A DNA stretch of 51,472 nucleotides from Bacteroides sp. Its GTDB lineage: Bacteria; Bacteroidota; Bacteroidia; Bacteroidales; Muribaculaceae. The stretch spans positions 1 through 51,472 of the forward strand of contig JAMPBC010000009.1 of NCBI GenBank assembly GCA_023666905.1, given 5' to 3'. The notes under the pieces are model-generated. The model searched no databases. It had not been told where the DNA came from and worked only from the letters and a program-made list of their open reading frames with translations. How positions within the stretch are numbered: the first letter of the stretch is position 1; every line of letters starts with the position of its first letter. Shown one piece after another: positions 28,366 through 37,633 of the stretch. The translations under genes and the position numbers were made by a program.

Positions 28366-28887
28366 TTAAAACACATATCCTATTGAGACGTTAAACCAGC
28401 CTCCGGAATATTTCTTTATCAAAATCCCCTTGCTCTCGAAAGCCAAACGAAGTGTAGGCGTGGCAAAGTACTCTACACCGGCTCCCAATGCAAGTCCGAA
28501 CTCATTGGAGCGCTGCGATGTGTCGTCACTTCCGTTATCTTCCGTAAATATGGTGTGAGTGCTGAATGTTGAATAGTTCAACCCGGCAATAGGATAAAAG
28601 TTGGCCTTTCCGCTTGGAGAAAGTGAAAACGGCATTTCAAAATCCATGTCGAATGAAAAAGCATCTGTTCCTTTGTGACGGAACGCATAGTCCATCTTTG
28701 GCGATATGCGGAAGTGCTCTGTAAACCGGTATGAGAAGTAAAGTCCGGCCGTGGCCGTGGTCTGTCGGGTTGTAAAGCCGCCTCTGAGGCCCACACTCTT
28801 TTCCCCTTTATGCTGAGCCATAACAGCTGTTGGAAGCAACAGCATGATTGACAATGCTATGGGTGCAATCAATGTTCCTATCTTCAT
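28366..28887 (-). CDS. Small outer-membrane beta-barrel protein
   Basis: 173 aa with a signal peptide (residues 1-24, ending AVMAQ) followed by alternating polar/hydrophobic stretches (VGLRGGFTTR, TAGLYFSYRF, FGLALGAGVEYF, LRLAFESKG) ending in the aromatic-rich WFNVSIGYVF, a C-terminal phenylalanine beta-signal for BAM insertion. Probably an 8-strand barrel of the OMP_b-brl type. Function unknown. It appears to share a transcript with purT. Confidence 0.85.
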   Translation of the reverse strand: MKIGTLIAPIALSIMLLLPTAVMAQHKGEKSVGLRGGFTTRQTTATAGLYFSYRFTEHFRISPKMDYAFRHKGTDAFSFDMDFEMPFSLSPSGKANFYPIAGLNYSTFSTHTIFTEDNGSDDTSQRSNEFGLALGAGVEYFATPTLRLAFESKGILIKKYSGGWFNVSIGYVF

Positions 28888-28919
28888 TATTTGAATTTTG
28901 ACTACGTTATATTTAATTG

Positions 28920-28927
28920 CAAAAATA
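28920..28927 (-). promoter_or_regulatory. Putative -7 element for barrel gene-purT
   Basis: Minus-strand TATTTTTG (TAnnTTTG). A TTGC on the minus strand at about 28949-28952 is in place for the upstream element. It is divergent from the nadE promoter, 44 bp away. Confidence 0.45.
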
Positions 28928-28970
28928 ATCTTTTCTCACGAATATGTTGCAATTAATGAACCGAAATAAG

Positions 28971-28978
28971 TACTTTTG
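28971..28978 (+). promoter_or_regulatory. Putative promoter for nadE
   Basis: TACTTTTG with a GTTG at 28946-28949 upstream (spacing 21). It lies 35 bp before the nadE start. Confidence 0.5.
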
Positions 28979-29013
28979 TGGAAAATTCAAGCCAAATCAA
29001 ATACTATTAGTCT

Positions 29014-30906
29014 ATGACAAACGGTTTCCTTAGAATTGCATCCGTCAGCCCTCTCCACCGAGTGGCCGATGTTGAACATAATCTGTCAACCATCCTCTCC
29101 CTCATCAAATCTCTTGATGAGAAAGGTGTTGAAATAGCCCTGTTTCCCGAGCTTGCAATCACCGGCTACACATGTGCCGACCTCTTTCACAACCACACTC
29201 TTTTAAGCGCAGCCGCCGATGCTCTCCAATGCATTGCCGAGTTCACCCGCACGCTTCAAATCCATGTCATTGTGGGAGCTCCACGCATGCTCAACGGCAC
29301 ATTGCGCAACAGTGCCGCCTTCATCTCATCCGGCAACATTCAGTTCGTTGACAAGACATATCTCCCTAATTACAACGAATTTTATGAAAAGCGTTGGTTC
29401 AGTTCAGCAACCGAGGAATCTCCCCTCATTCATTCCCACGGGGCATACATCGGCATTGAGATATGTGAAGACCTTTGGGCTCCCGTACCCCCTTCTTGTT
29501 CTCTCGCTTTGCGCGGAGCTCAGGTCATTTTCAACCTATCCGCTTCTAACGATTTAATTGGCAAACACAACTATCTTCTCTCACTTATCCGGCAGCAATC
29601 AGCCCGGTGTCTTTGCGCATACGCCTATGCTTCGGCAGGATTTGGTGAATCTACCACCGATTTGGTGTTCCTTCCCAAAACAATTATTTGCGAAAACGGA
29701 ACCCTTCTTGCTGAAAATGACCGCGAAGATTATCTGGACAATTCTTTCGTTATCGCCGACATTGACATTGAAGCCATTGAGCGCGACCGCCTCCACAGCA
29801 CAACATTCAACGATGCGGCCCTCCGCTCCGGAATTACTCAATTCCCACAGTTGGAACTCTCGTCGGACTACGACGTAAATCTCCTCCCGGCCTTTCGCTC
29901 AATCGACCCTCACCCTTTTGTTCCGCCCACCGACGCTCTCATCAACGAGCGTTGCCGTGAAATTGTCACCATCCAGGAAAGTGGACTCGCAGCCAGGCTT
30001 TCAGCCATCGGACAGCCCAAAATTGTGGTAGGCGTTTCGGGAGGCCTTGACTCAACCCTTGCACTTCTCGTTGCAGCCGCCACAATGAAAAAATTGAATC
30101 GGCCTGCATCCGACATAATTGCCATTACAATGCCCGGTTTCGGAACAACTGACCGCACCTATACCAACGCTCTCACCCTCATGACCCAACTTGGTGTGAC
30201 TAAGCGTGAAATCCCAATAGCGCCGGCTGTCCGGCAGCATTTCTCCGACATTGGGCACGACCCCGCCACGCACGATGTCACTTACGAGAACTCCCAAGCG
30301 CGCGAGCGCACCCAAATCCTCATGGACGTTGCCAACCAGGTGGGAGGAATAGTGCTCGGCACCGGCGACCTTTCCGAACTCGCTCTTGGTTGGGCAACCT
30401 ATAATGGCGACCAAATGTCAATGTACGGCATCAACGCCGGCGTGCCCAAAACGCTCGTGAAATTCCTTGTACGCCACTACGCTTCACGCACCATTGACAC
30501 CAACCTCAAAAAAGCATTGGCCGACATTATCAACACCCCCATCAGCCCCGAACTCATCCCAGCCAACCCCAATGGTGAAATAGTCCAGAAAACTGAATCG
30601 TTCGTCGGTCCCTACGAGCTGAACGACTTCTTCCTCTATTATACTCTCCGCTACGGCTTCTCGCCAAAACGAATCTTCATCCTTGCACGAAAAGCCTTTG
30701 ATACTTCTTACACTCCCACCGAAATTCTTAAATGGCTTAAAGTTTTCTATCGCCGTTTCTTCAGCCAGCAATTCAAGCGCTCATGCATGCCCGACGGTCC
30801 CAAAGTGGGCAGCGTTTGCCTGTCGCCTCGCGGCGATTGGCGCATGCCCTCCGACGCCTCTTCGGCCCTGTGGACCAAAGAAGTTGACTCCATCAACCTC
30901 CATTAA
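29014..30906 (+). CDS. nadE: NadE, glutamine-hydrolysing NAD+ synthetase
   Basis: Final step of NAD synthesis. Two parts: an N-terminal nitrilase-type glutaminase (residues 1-~290) with catalytic Glu46 (LFPELAITGYTC), Lys114 (VDKTYLPNYNEFYE) and Cys151 (GIEICEDLW), then an ATP pyrophosphatase domain with PP-loop VGVSGGLDSTLAL near residue 345. The 630 aa are typical of long NadE. It stands alone, with a strong bidirectional terminator after it. Confidence 0.97.
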   Translation: MTNGFLRIASVSPLHRVADVEHNLSTILSLIKSLDEKGVEIALFPELAITGYTCADLFHNHTLLSAAADALQCIAEFTRTLQIHVIVGAPRMLNGTLRNSAAFISSGNIQFVDKTYLPNYNEFYEKRWFSSATEESPLIHSHGAYIGIEICEDLWAPVPPSCSLALRGAQVIFNLSASNDLIGKHNYLLSLIRQQSARCLCAYAYASAGFGESTTDLVFLPKTIICENGTLLAENDREDYLDNSFVIADIDIEAIERDRLHSTTFNDAALRSGITQFPQLELSSDYDVNLLPAFRSIDPHPFVPPTDALINERCREIVTIQESGLAARLSAIGQPKIVVGVSGGLDSTLALLVAAATMKKLNRPASDIIAITMPGFGTTDRTYTNALTLMTQLGVTKREIPIAPAVRQHFSDIGHDPATHDVTYENSQARERTQILMDVANQVGGIVLGTGDLSELALGWATYNGDQMSMYGINAGVPKTLVKFLVRHYASRTIDTNLKKALADIINTPISPELIPANPNGEIVQKTESFVGPYELNDFFLYYTLRYGFSPKRIFILARKAFDTSYTPTEILKWLKVFYRRFFSQQFKRSCMPDGPKVGSVCLSPRGDWRMPSDASSALWTKEVDSINLH

Positions 30907-30991
30907 CACTTTCTGTCTTTGAAACATTTATAACGGGCTGACCGCCTTAGTATTAACATATATTACGGGGCAAGCTCTTATAGCCGAATAC

Positions 30992-31028
30992 CAGAAAAAC
31001 CGATTGGAGATTCCAATCGGTTTTTCTG
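30992..31028. terminator. Bidirectional intrinsic terminator between nadE and rpmE2
   Basis: A perfect 17-bp inverted repeat, arms CAGAAAAACCGATTGGA and its complement, with a 3-nt loop. The T-run on each outer side makes it work for both converging genes: nadE from the left and L31 from the right. Confidence 0.9.
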
Positions 31029-31075
31029 AATATATAAGGATTTTAGCCTTACTACAGGTTGCTGATGTTTCCTTA

Positions 31076-31330
31076 TTATTTTTTCTTGCGATTACCGTAG
31101 CGGCTCAAGAACTTGTCTACACGGCCGGCAGTGTCAACGAGTTTCTGCTTACCGGTGAAGAAGGGGTGTGATGAGCTGGTGATTTCAAGTTTTACCAAAG
31201 GATAAGTTACGCCATCAACGTCAATAGTCTCCTTGCTGGCCACTGTTGAACGGGTGATGAAGATTTCTTCATTTGACATATCCTTGAAAACAACTTCACG
31301 ATAATTTGAAGGATGAATATCTTTTTTCAT
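31076..31330 (-). CDS. rpmE2: Ribosomal protein L31 type B
   Basis: 84-aa L31 with the family start [15 protein letters not shown] and the [19 protein letters not shown] block. There are no cysteines, so it is the zinc-free type B form, which elsewhere replaces zinc-binding L31 during zinc shortage. No Zur box was recognised. Confidence 0.97.
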   Translation of the reverse strand: MKKDIHPSNYREVVFKDMSNEEIFITRSTVASKETIDVDGVTYPLVKLEITSSSHPFFTGKQKLVDTAGRVDKFLSRYGNRKKK

Positions 31331-31406
31331 TTTTCTTGGTGCTTTTAATAAGCTGTTAATTAAACATTTGTATAACGCTGGTAAGGCGCTTTAATGTAAT
31401 GGCTTG

Positions 31407-31438
31407 CAAAGTTAATAATTATTTCCGTACTAACCAAA
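31407..31438 (-). promoter_or_regulatory. Promoter of rpmE2
   Basis: Minus-strand TTTG (31435-31438), exactly 20 bp, then TAACTTTG (31407-31414): a full Bacteroidota promoter about 75 bp before the L31 start. Confidence 0.7.
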
Positions 31439-31462
31439 CATTTATGCCGCCTATTTTCACCG

Positions 31463-33358
31463 TCAGTCGGCAAACTCAATGAGCGGAGCATCAGTGCCGA
31501 CAACGTCATCAGGCTTAACAAACACGCGTTTTACAGTTCCGGCTTTGGGCGACTCAACGTCATTCTCCATCTTCATGGCTTCATAAACCAGCAGAATCTG
31601 TCCGGCCTTTACAGCATCGCCTGCTTTCACCTTAACCTCTATAACGCGGCCACCCATCGGAGCCGAAAGAACTTCGCCCGTAATAGGCTCTTCAGCCTCC
31701 TTTGGTTGTTCCTCTTCTTTGGCCGCCGGAGCTTCAACTGTAGCCTTTTCTGCCTGTTTGGCGTCAAATTCCTCTTTGCGTCTGCGGCGAAGGAAGCCGT
31801 TGGCAACCGACGGAAGCAACTGCAGTAACAGATATTCCTCGTCGTTCGATGCCAACTTCACTCCGCCAAGGTCGTCGAGCTGCGGATTTTCTGGCTGGCG
31901 ATACGAGTTCACATCGTAGGGATGCTCCTGTGCGTCTCCCGTAATTTTCTCGCGGAAAGCCGGGTCTACAGGAACTGGCGTGTGGCCATACTCACCCTTT
32001 ACAAGTGAAATGAACTGGTTTGAAGCATTTGAATAATCCGGGTTACCCTTCTTGCGGTCCATGGCAAGGCTCACTGCCTGGCTGCCCACAATCTGACTGG
32101 TAGGTGTAACCAAAGGCACCAAACCGGCATCGCGGCGCACCTTGGGAATCAATCTCATGGCGTCGTCAAGCAAGTCCGAAGCGCCAAGAGTCTTAAGCTG
32201 GGCAACCATGTTCGAGTACATTCCGCCCGGAACCTCGGCATTCTTCACCAGTTCGTTGGGTTTGGGGAAACGGAAATATTCCTCAATGGCATGGCAAGCA
32301 TTCAGCAAGCCCTCTTCATCATTATTACGCGCACAGTCAATAGCCCTGTCAAACTCTGCTGAAATCTCGCCGGGCAGTGTGTCTGTGAGCGGGTCGAATT
32401 CAAGAGGCATTGTTGTAGCAAGGTCAAATTGCTTCAACTCCTGGCGGCAGCTGAGCAACTCATTGCGAATTGCGCGAACAGCCTCCATGTTAACATCCAC
32501 CTCGATGCCAAGACGGTCAGCAAACACATAAATAAGCTCAAGCGCGGGAGCAGCCGAGCCGCCACCGAACCACCAGATGTTGGTGTCAAGAATGTCAACG
32601 CCGTGAATCATAGCCATAACTGACGATGCCAGGCCGTAGCCGGGCGTACAGTGGGTGTGGAAATCAACGGGAACACTCAAATTCTCCTTAAGCTTGGAAA
32701 TTATCGAGGCCGCACGTAGAGGATTAACCAAGCCGGCCATATCCTTCAACGTGATAATCTTGGCTCCCAAAGCCTCCATCTGCTTTGCTTTCTCCACAAA
32801 ATATTCATCAGTGAATATTTTCTCCGGCTCAGCAGGCTTAGAACCGAACAAGCTTTTCAGTTTTGCGCCGAATCCGCTGGGCTTTTCAACCGGTTCCTCT
32901 TTCGGATCCACTGTATAGCAAACAGCACCGTCGGCAATGCCGCCAAGCTCGTTAATCATCTTTATGGAGTCCTTCACGTTGTCAATATCGTTCAACGCGT
33001 CAAAAATTCTCATCACATTAAGCCCGTTCTTAATGGCTTCCTTATAGAAACCTTCAAGCACGCTGTTAGGGTAGGGAACATAACCGAACAAATTGCGGCC
33101 GCGCGACAATGCCGAAAGTAGCGATTTGCCTTTCATTGCCTCGCTCGCTTTGCGCAGACGGTTCCACGGCGACTCATCAAGATAACGCATTACGGAATCA
33201 GGAACTGCGCCGCCCCAAACTTCCATAATGTAGAATCCGGCATTTTCATAAAGCGGCAGCAAGCGATCTATTGTCGATTGGCTCATGCGGGTTGCAAACA
33301 GCGACTGCTGTCCGTCGCGCATTGTTAAATCTCTGATTTTGAGTTTTCGAGGTTCCAT
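31463..33358 (-). CDS. oadA: Biotin-dependent carboxyltransferase (oxaloacetate decarboxylase alpha / pyruvate carboxylase B type)
   Basis: 631 aa. The carboxyltransferase TIM-barrel comes first (RDGQQSLFATR near residue 14, KDMAGLVNP, HTHCTPGYG), a PYC_OADA conserved domain next, and then a linker rich in Ala, Glu and Lys leading to a biotinyl domain with biotin Lys596 in EAMKMEND. It moves CO2 between oxaloacetate or pyruvate and biotin; pumping needs membrane beta/gamma subunits, not seen here. A charged insert at about residues 151-180 (FGAKLKSLFGSKPAEPEK) sits inside the barrel. Whether it works as a sodium pump or in anaplerosis is not decidable from this window. Confidence 0.9.
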   Translation of the reverse strand: MEPRKLKIRDLTMRDGQQSLFATRMSQSTIDRLLPLYENAGFYIMEVWGGAVPDSVMRYLDESPWNRLRKASEAMKGKSLLSALSRGRNLFGYVPYPNSVLEGFYKEAIKNGLNVMRIFDALNDIDNVKDSIKMINELGGIADGAVCYTVDPKEEPVEKPSGFGAKLKSLFGSKPAEPEKIFTDEYFVEKAKQMEALGAKIITLKDMAGLVNPLRAASIISKLKENLSVPVDFHTHCTPGYGLASSVMAMIHGVDILDTNIWWFGGGSAAPALELIYVFADRLGIEVDVNMEAVRAIRNELLSCRQELKQFDLATTMPLEFDPLTDTLPGEISAEFDRAIDCARNNDEEGLLNACHAIEEYFRFPKPNELVKNAEVPGGMYSNMVAQLKTLGASDLLDDAMRLIPKVRRDAGLVPLVTPTSQIVGSQAVSLAMDRKKGNPDYSNASNQFISLVKGEYGHTPVPVDPAFREKITGDAQEHPYDVNSYRQPENPQLDDLGGVKLASNDEEYLLLQLLPSVANGFLRRRRKEEFDAKQAEKATVEAPAAKEEEQPKEAEEPITGEVLSAPMGGRVIEVKVKAGDAVKAGQILLVYEAMKMENDVESPKAGTVKRVFVKPDDVVGTDAPLIEFAD

Positions 33359-33412
33359 AACGATACGTTTTATTTTTGTTGGAATTGTGTCCTTTAATTA
33401 GTTAAAAAATAG

Positions 33413-33446
33413 TAATGGTGCAAAAATAAGTAATTTTGCACCATTA
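33413..33446 (-). terminator. Palindrome after lon, terminator-like, overlapping the oadA promoter
   Basis: Perfect 13-bp inverted repeat (TAATGGTGCAAAA, 8-nt loop). Read on the minus strand after lon it is followed by ACTATTTTTTAAC, a T-rich run, so it can terminate lon. The downstream arm itself contains a minus-strand TATTTTTG -7 element (33421-33428) about 60 bp before oadA. Operator function is possible but unproven. Confidence 0.6.
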
Positions 33447-33463
33447 TGGAAATATTTCCGTAT

Positions 33464-35884
33464 TTATTTTTCTTTATTTTCCTCAAGCTTTAGCTCCGGA
33501 CCTGCGGTAACATCGGAAAGTGCTTGAGCCACAACCTGTTCAATGTTGTCAACGTAAACGAACTTCATTCCTTTAACATACTCAGGCTCAATATCTTCAA
33601 TGTTTTTCCTGTTTTGCTCGGACAATATAATGGTGTCAATGCCGGCCCGCTTTGCAGCCAATATTTTTTCTTTTATCCCTCCAACAGGAAGCACACGGCC
33701 GCGAAGCGTAATTTCACCCGTCATGGCTACGCGGGGCTTAACTTTCAGGCGAGTCATGGCCGACACAATCGACGTTACCATTGTTATACCGGCCGAAGGT
33801 CCATCCTTCGGTATGGCTCCCTCCGGAACATGTATGTGCAGGCTATATTGCTCGAAAACCCTGGGGTCAATGCCGAAATTATCGGCATGAGCCTTCGTGT
33901 ATTCCAGTGCAATCTGAGCCGACTCTTTCATCACATCACCGAGATTTCCGGTTAGGGTAAGCCGGGGAGCCTTGCTTTTTGACAGCGATGATTCCACATA
34001 CAGAATCTCTCCGCCAACCGATGTCCAGGCAAGTCCGGTAACCACACCGGGATAATCATTTCCTTCATATCGGTCCGGTGAAAAGGTCTCTACGCCCAAA
34101 CTGCTCCTCACAATTTCCGGTGTGATGTTGCGCTTGGTCCGCCCCTTCGACATTTTTGTAACAAGGCTCTTTCTTATTATCTTGGCAATATTCTTTTCAA
34201 GCTGGCGCACACCGCTCTCCGATGTGTAAGATTCTATTATTTTCTTAATAGCCTCGTCGCTGAACTGCAACCCTTTTGCCGGGAATCCGTGGCTTTTCAA
34301 CAGTCGCGGTATCAAATGTCGTTTCGCAATCTCAATTTTCTCCTCAAGCAAATAGCCGGAAAGCTCAATCACCTCCATGCGGTCAAGCAACGGCCGGGAA
34401 ATGGTGCTCAGATTATTCGCCGTGGCAACAAAAAGCACCTTTGAAAGGTCATAGTCCACATCAACATAATTGTCGTGGAAATGGCAATTCTGCTCCGGGT
34501 CAAGAACCTCCAGCAAGGCTGCCTCGGGGTTGGTGCGCGTGTCAGCGGCAATCTTGTCAACCTCGTCAAGCAACAGCACAGGATTCGTTGTTCCGGCACG
34601 GCGCACTGCATCGATAATGCGTCCCGGCATCGCTCCTATATATGTACGGCGATGTCCGCGAATTTCAGCTTCGTCATGCATGCCGCCAAGTGAAACACGC
34701 TGATACTCTCGCCCAAGAGCTGCTGCTATCGATTTACCAAGCGATGTTTTGCCAACTCCCGGAGGACCTGCAAGGCATATTATCGGATTATTCCCCTCGG
34801 GGCGGTTCATCATCACGGCAATCTGTTCAATTATGCGCTCCTTAACTTTTTCAAGACCAAAGTGCTCCGAATCCAATATCTCCGAAGCCGAATTGAAATC
34901 ATTGTTCAGTTCCGACTGTTTGCCCCACGGCAACGAAAGCAACAAATCAAGATAGGAATACTGCACGGCATAGTCCGGCGACTGAGGATTGTAACGCGAA
35001 AGTTTTTGAAGTTCACGCTCGAAAACGGCCCGCACATCATCAGGGAACGCCGTGCTGTCGCCCCGCTCCTTGAATTTTGTCAGCTCATCGTCAGTGTCGC
35101 CATACAATTCCTGGCGTATGGTCTCCATCTGTTGCTGAAGAAAATTCTGGCGCTGCCCCTCGGTAATGTTCAATCGCGTTCTCTCATTGATTGATTCTCT
35201 GATTGAAAGCAACTCGGCCTGCTCCTTCAAGTCCTTAAGCAATCGTTTGCCTCTGCGCAGAACCGTCATCTCCTTAAGCAGCTCAAACTTCTCCTCGCTA
35301 TCAAACGGAACATGCGTCGAAACCATATTAATAAGGAGTGACGCATTGTCAATGTTTTCAAGATTCATTGACAATTCATTCGGCACATTTTCAACCTTCC
35401 TGAACAGCGAAAGCGCAGTCTCCTTCACCATATCGGCAACAACCGCAATTTCCTTGTCGCCACTATCAACATCAGGTTCCGGCAACAACTCGGCTTTTAC
35501 CGCATTACGGGTCTTTCCGGCTTCAATAGCAACCACGCGGCCACCCGAACGCAGAATCGCCGTATGGTTTCCGTCAGGCAGCTCAAAAACTTTTATCACG
35601 TGCGCCAAAACGCCTATACGGTAAATATCGTCAGGCAGCACAGGCAACTCCGTCTCCGGGTTCCGCTGACAGAATATACCTATTGTTGAATGTTTCTTCT
35701 CTGCCTCCAGAGCCGTGTGCAACGAGCTCTCACGTCCAAGCACAATGGGAAATGTGACGTGGGGAAACATCACAAAATCTCGGGTAGGAAGCACAGGTAA
35801 GTTATCTTCATCGTAATTCCACGATTGTTCAGTGGGTTCCGATATATCTATGTGTCCGAGCGACACTATTGGTTTGTCTCTCAT
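33464..35884 (-). CDS. lon: Lon, ATP-dependent protease La
   Basis: 806-aa Lon: N-terminal substrate-recognition domain (to ~residue 240), coiled-coil linker, AAA+ module with Walker A GPPGVGKTSLGKS and Walker B LLLDEVDK, and the protease domain with the nucleophile in KDGPSAGITM and the catalytic lysine in GIKEKILAAKRAG. It degrades misfolded and regulatory proteins. Transcribed divergently from the RhlE-like helicase gene. Confidence 0.97.
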   Translation of the reverse strand: MRDKPIVSLGHIDISEPTEQSWNYDEDNLPVLPTRDFVMFPHVTFPIVLGRESSLHTALEAEKKHSTIGIFCQRNPETELPVLPDDIYRIGVLAHVIKVFELPDGNHTAILRSGGRVVAIEAGKTRNAVKAELLPEPDVDSGDKEIAVVADMVKETALSLFRKVENVPNELSMNLENIDNASLLINMVSTHVPFDSEEKFELLKEMTVLRRGKRLLKDLKEQAELLSIRESINERTRLNITEGQRQNFLQQQMETIRQELYGDTDDELTKFKERGDSTAFPDDVRAVFERELQKLSRYNPQSPDYAVQYSYLDLLLSLPWGKQSELNNDFNSASEILDSEHFGLEKVKERIIEQIAVMMNRPEGNNPIICLAGPPGVGKTSLGKSIAAALGREYQRVSLGGMHDEAEIRGHRRTYIGAMPGRIIDAVRRAGTTNPVLLLDEVDKIAADTRTNPEAALLEVLDPEQNCHFHDNYVDVDYDLSKVLFVATANNLSTISRPLLDRMEVIELSGYLLEEKIEIAKRHLIPRLLKSHGFPAKGLQFSDEAIKKIIESYTSESGVRQLEKNIAKIIRKSLVTKMSKGRTKRNITPEIVRSSLGVETFSPDRYEGNDYPGVVTGLAWTSVGGEILYVESSLSKSKAPRLTLTGNLGDVMKESAQIALEYTKAHADNFGIDPRVFEQYSLHIHVPEGAIPKDGPSAGITMVTSIVSAMTRLKVKPRVAMTGEITLRGRVLPVGGIKEKILAAKRAGIDTIILSEQNRKNIEDIEPEYVKGMKFVYVDNIEQVVAQALSDVTAGPELKLEENKEK

Positions 35885-35919
35885 AACGGCGTTTTTTCTT
35901 GGAATTGCAAAAACGGTGC

Positions 35920-35951
35920 CAAAGTTACAAAATTATTGCCAATCACCCAAA
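35920..35951 (-). promoter_or_regulatory. Promoter of lon
   Basis: Minus-strand TTTG (35948-35951), 20 bp, then TAACTTTG (35920-35927): an exact Bacteroidota match, 36 bp upstream of lon. Confidence 0.7.
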
Positions 35952-35984
35952 ATCCTTTTCTCCTCAGTTCCTCGTAAACATCAA

Positions 35985-36016
35985 TTTGCTTAAATGGCAT
36001 AATTGCTGTAATTTTG
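35985..36016 (+). promoter_or_regulatory. Promoter of the RhlE-like helicase
   Basis: TTTG (35985-35988), 20 bp, TAATTTTG (36009-36016): an exact match, 24 bp before the start codon. It is back to back with the lon promoter. Confidence 0.7.
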
Positions 36017-36040
36017 CATCAGTTTTAAATATGAAAGCCG

Positions 36041-37375
36041 ATGAGGTTTGATGATTTTGATTTCAACTACGACTTGCTCGATGCGCTCGATGCAATGCAT
36101 TTCGAAGAGTGCACCCCAATACAGGAGAAAGCTATACCGGCTGCACTCGCCGGCCGCGATTTAATAGCTGTGGCACAAACAGGTACCGGTAAAACCGCCG
36201 CCTATATTCTTCCCGTCTTGAACCGTATTGCCGATGGCGATTTTCCCACTGACGCTATCAACTGCATCGTTATGGCCCCCACCCGCGAACTCGCCATGCA
36301 AATTGACAATCAGCTTGAGGGTTTCGGATATTACATGTCAGTAAGCTCTCTGCCCATTTACGGTGGAACGGATGGCGCCACTTTCGCCCGTCAGCAAAAA
36401 GGACTTAAACTCGGAGCCGACGTGGTCATCGCCACCCCCGGACGCCTTTTAGCCCACTTGCAAATGGGCTACGTTGACCTCTCAAAGGTCTCGTTCTTCA
36501 TCCTTGACGAAGCTGACCGTATGCTCGACATGGGGTTCTACGACGACATCATGCAAATTGTCCGACATCTCCCGCGTCAACGCCAAACCCTCATGTTCTC
36601 GGCCACCATGCCTGCTAAAATACAGCAGTTGGCAAAATCTATCCTCACTGACCCCGAAGAAATAAAGATTGCCGTATCGCGCCCGGCCGATAAAATTCAC
36701 CAGCGCGTGGCATTCTGCGGCGAAATTGAAAAAGTGAATCTGCTCAAAGGCATCCTCACACAATCTAATATCCGCAGAGTAATAATCTTCGCCTCCTCAA
36801 AGCTCAAAGTCAAGGACCTTGCGCGCGATCTGCGCAAAAGCGGCCTGAAAATTGGCGAAATGCACTCTGACCTTGACCAGTTGCAGCGCGATGAAGTAAT
36901 GCACAAATTCAAAACCGGCAAAGTAGACATTCTTGTAGCTACTGACATTGTGGCACGCGGCATTGACATTGACGACATCACCATGGTGGTCAACTTCGAT
37001 GTTCCGCACGATGCCGAAGATTATGTTCATCGTATCGGACGCACGGCGCGTGCCGATGCCGATGGCGAAGCCCTCACGTTTGTCTCTGAACGCGACCGCC
37101 GCCGTTGGGCCGGAATTGAAAAATTCCTCGGCAAAAAAATTGAACGCATCCCCCTATCCGGTGCCGAGGAATCTGTTACCGACAATCCGGCTCCCCGCAA
37201 AAAAAACAATCGCAACCGGAAACGCAATTTCAAGCCCCGTAACAAACAAGTGCCTGCCGGAGAACAGCAACAGAGCGCTGAAACACAAGGTAAAAGCAAA
37301 CGTCGCAGGCCGTGGAACCGCAAAAAGCGCAATCCCGGCAGCAACTCCACTCCTGCCTCGCCCTCCAATTCATAA
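36041..37375 (+). CDS. rhlE: DEAD-box RNA helicase, RhlE-like
   Basis: ATP-dependent RNA helicase for ribosome assembly or RNA turnover. Motifs: Q-motif (CTPIQEKAIP), I AQTGTGKT, Ia PTRELAMQ, II DEADRMLDMGF (DEAD), III SAT, and VI HRIGRTAR. A basic, asparagine- and serine-rich tail (about residues 382-444, many KKN/RKR runs) is typical for unstructured RNA-binding extensions. 444 aa. The thi promoter starts shortly after the stop. Confidence 0.96.
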   Translation: MRFDDFDFNYDLLDALDAMHFEECTPIQEKAIPAALAGRDLIAVAQTGTGKTAAYILPVLNRIADGDFPTDAINCIVMAPTRELAMQIDNQLEGFGYYMSVSSLPIYGGTDGATFARQQKGLKLGADVVIATPGRLLAHLQMGYVDLSKVSFFILDEADRMLDMGFYDDIMQIVRHLPRQRQTLMFSATMPAKIQQLAKSILTDPEEIKIAVSRPADKIHQRVAFCGEIEKVNLLKGILTQSNIRRVIIFASSKLKVKDLARDLRKSGLKIGEMHSDLDQLQRDEVMHKFKTGKVDILVATDIVARGIDIDDITMVVNFDVPHDAEDYVHRIGRTARADADGEALTFVSERDRRRWAGIEKFLGKKIERIPLSGAEESVTDNPAPRKKNNRNRKRNFKPRNKQVPAGEQQQSAETQGKSKRRRPWNRKKRNPGSNSTPASPSNS

Positions 37376-37423
37376 CCACATATCATCCAAACATCTGTTA
37401 ATTCAATGGCGTTATAGATGATG

Positions 37424-37455
37424 TTTGGTTTATTGAACATTATTTTTTAATTTTG
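37424..37455 (+). promoter_or_regulatory. Promoter of the thi operon
   Basis: TTTG (37424-37427), exactly 20 bp, TAATTTTG (37448-37455), just before the TPP riboswitch. The TTTG lies in the right arm of a weak hairpin after the helicase gene. Confidence 0.75.
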
Positions 37456-37462
37456 CACAAAA

Positions 37463-37552
37463 CGACAAAGGGGTGCTTGCGAACTATGTTCCAAAAGCTG
37501 AGATTTATACCCTCTGAACCTGAAGCGGGTAATTCCGCCGCAGGGATTGTTG
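37463..37552 (+). promoter_or_regulatory. TPP riboswitch (THI element)
   Basis: The THI-box core is unmistakable: GGGGTGC, GCTGAGA at about 37497, ATACCC, CTGAACCTGA at about 37513 and GGGTAAT followed by CGCAGGGA. P1 can form between CGACAA (37463-37468) and TTGTTG (37547-37552) with one GU pair. It binds TPP and should repress thiD and all genes behind it when TPP is plentiful. No U-tract terminator hairpin is obvious between it and thiD, so the control mode is open. Confidence 0.93.
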
Positions 37553-37633
37553 GTTAAATTCACCTTGAATCTCCCGGGGCACTTCCGGTCTCCTTCTGTC
37601 GTAATTGTTTGGTTACTAATGATTGTCTGAGAC

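Noticed and set aside
37388-37428. Hairpin CCAAACATC / GATGTTTGG after the helicase gene as terminator
   Set aside because: 9-bp stem with a 23-nt loop and no clean T-run; it overlaps the thi promoter. Kept only as a weak possibility.
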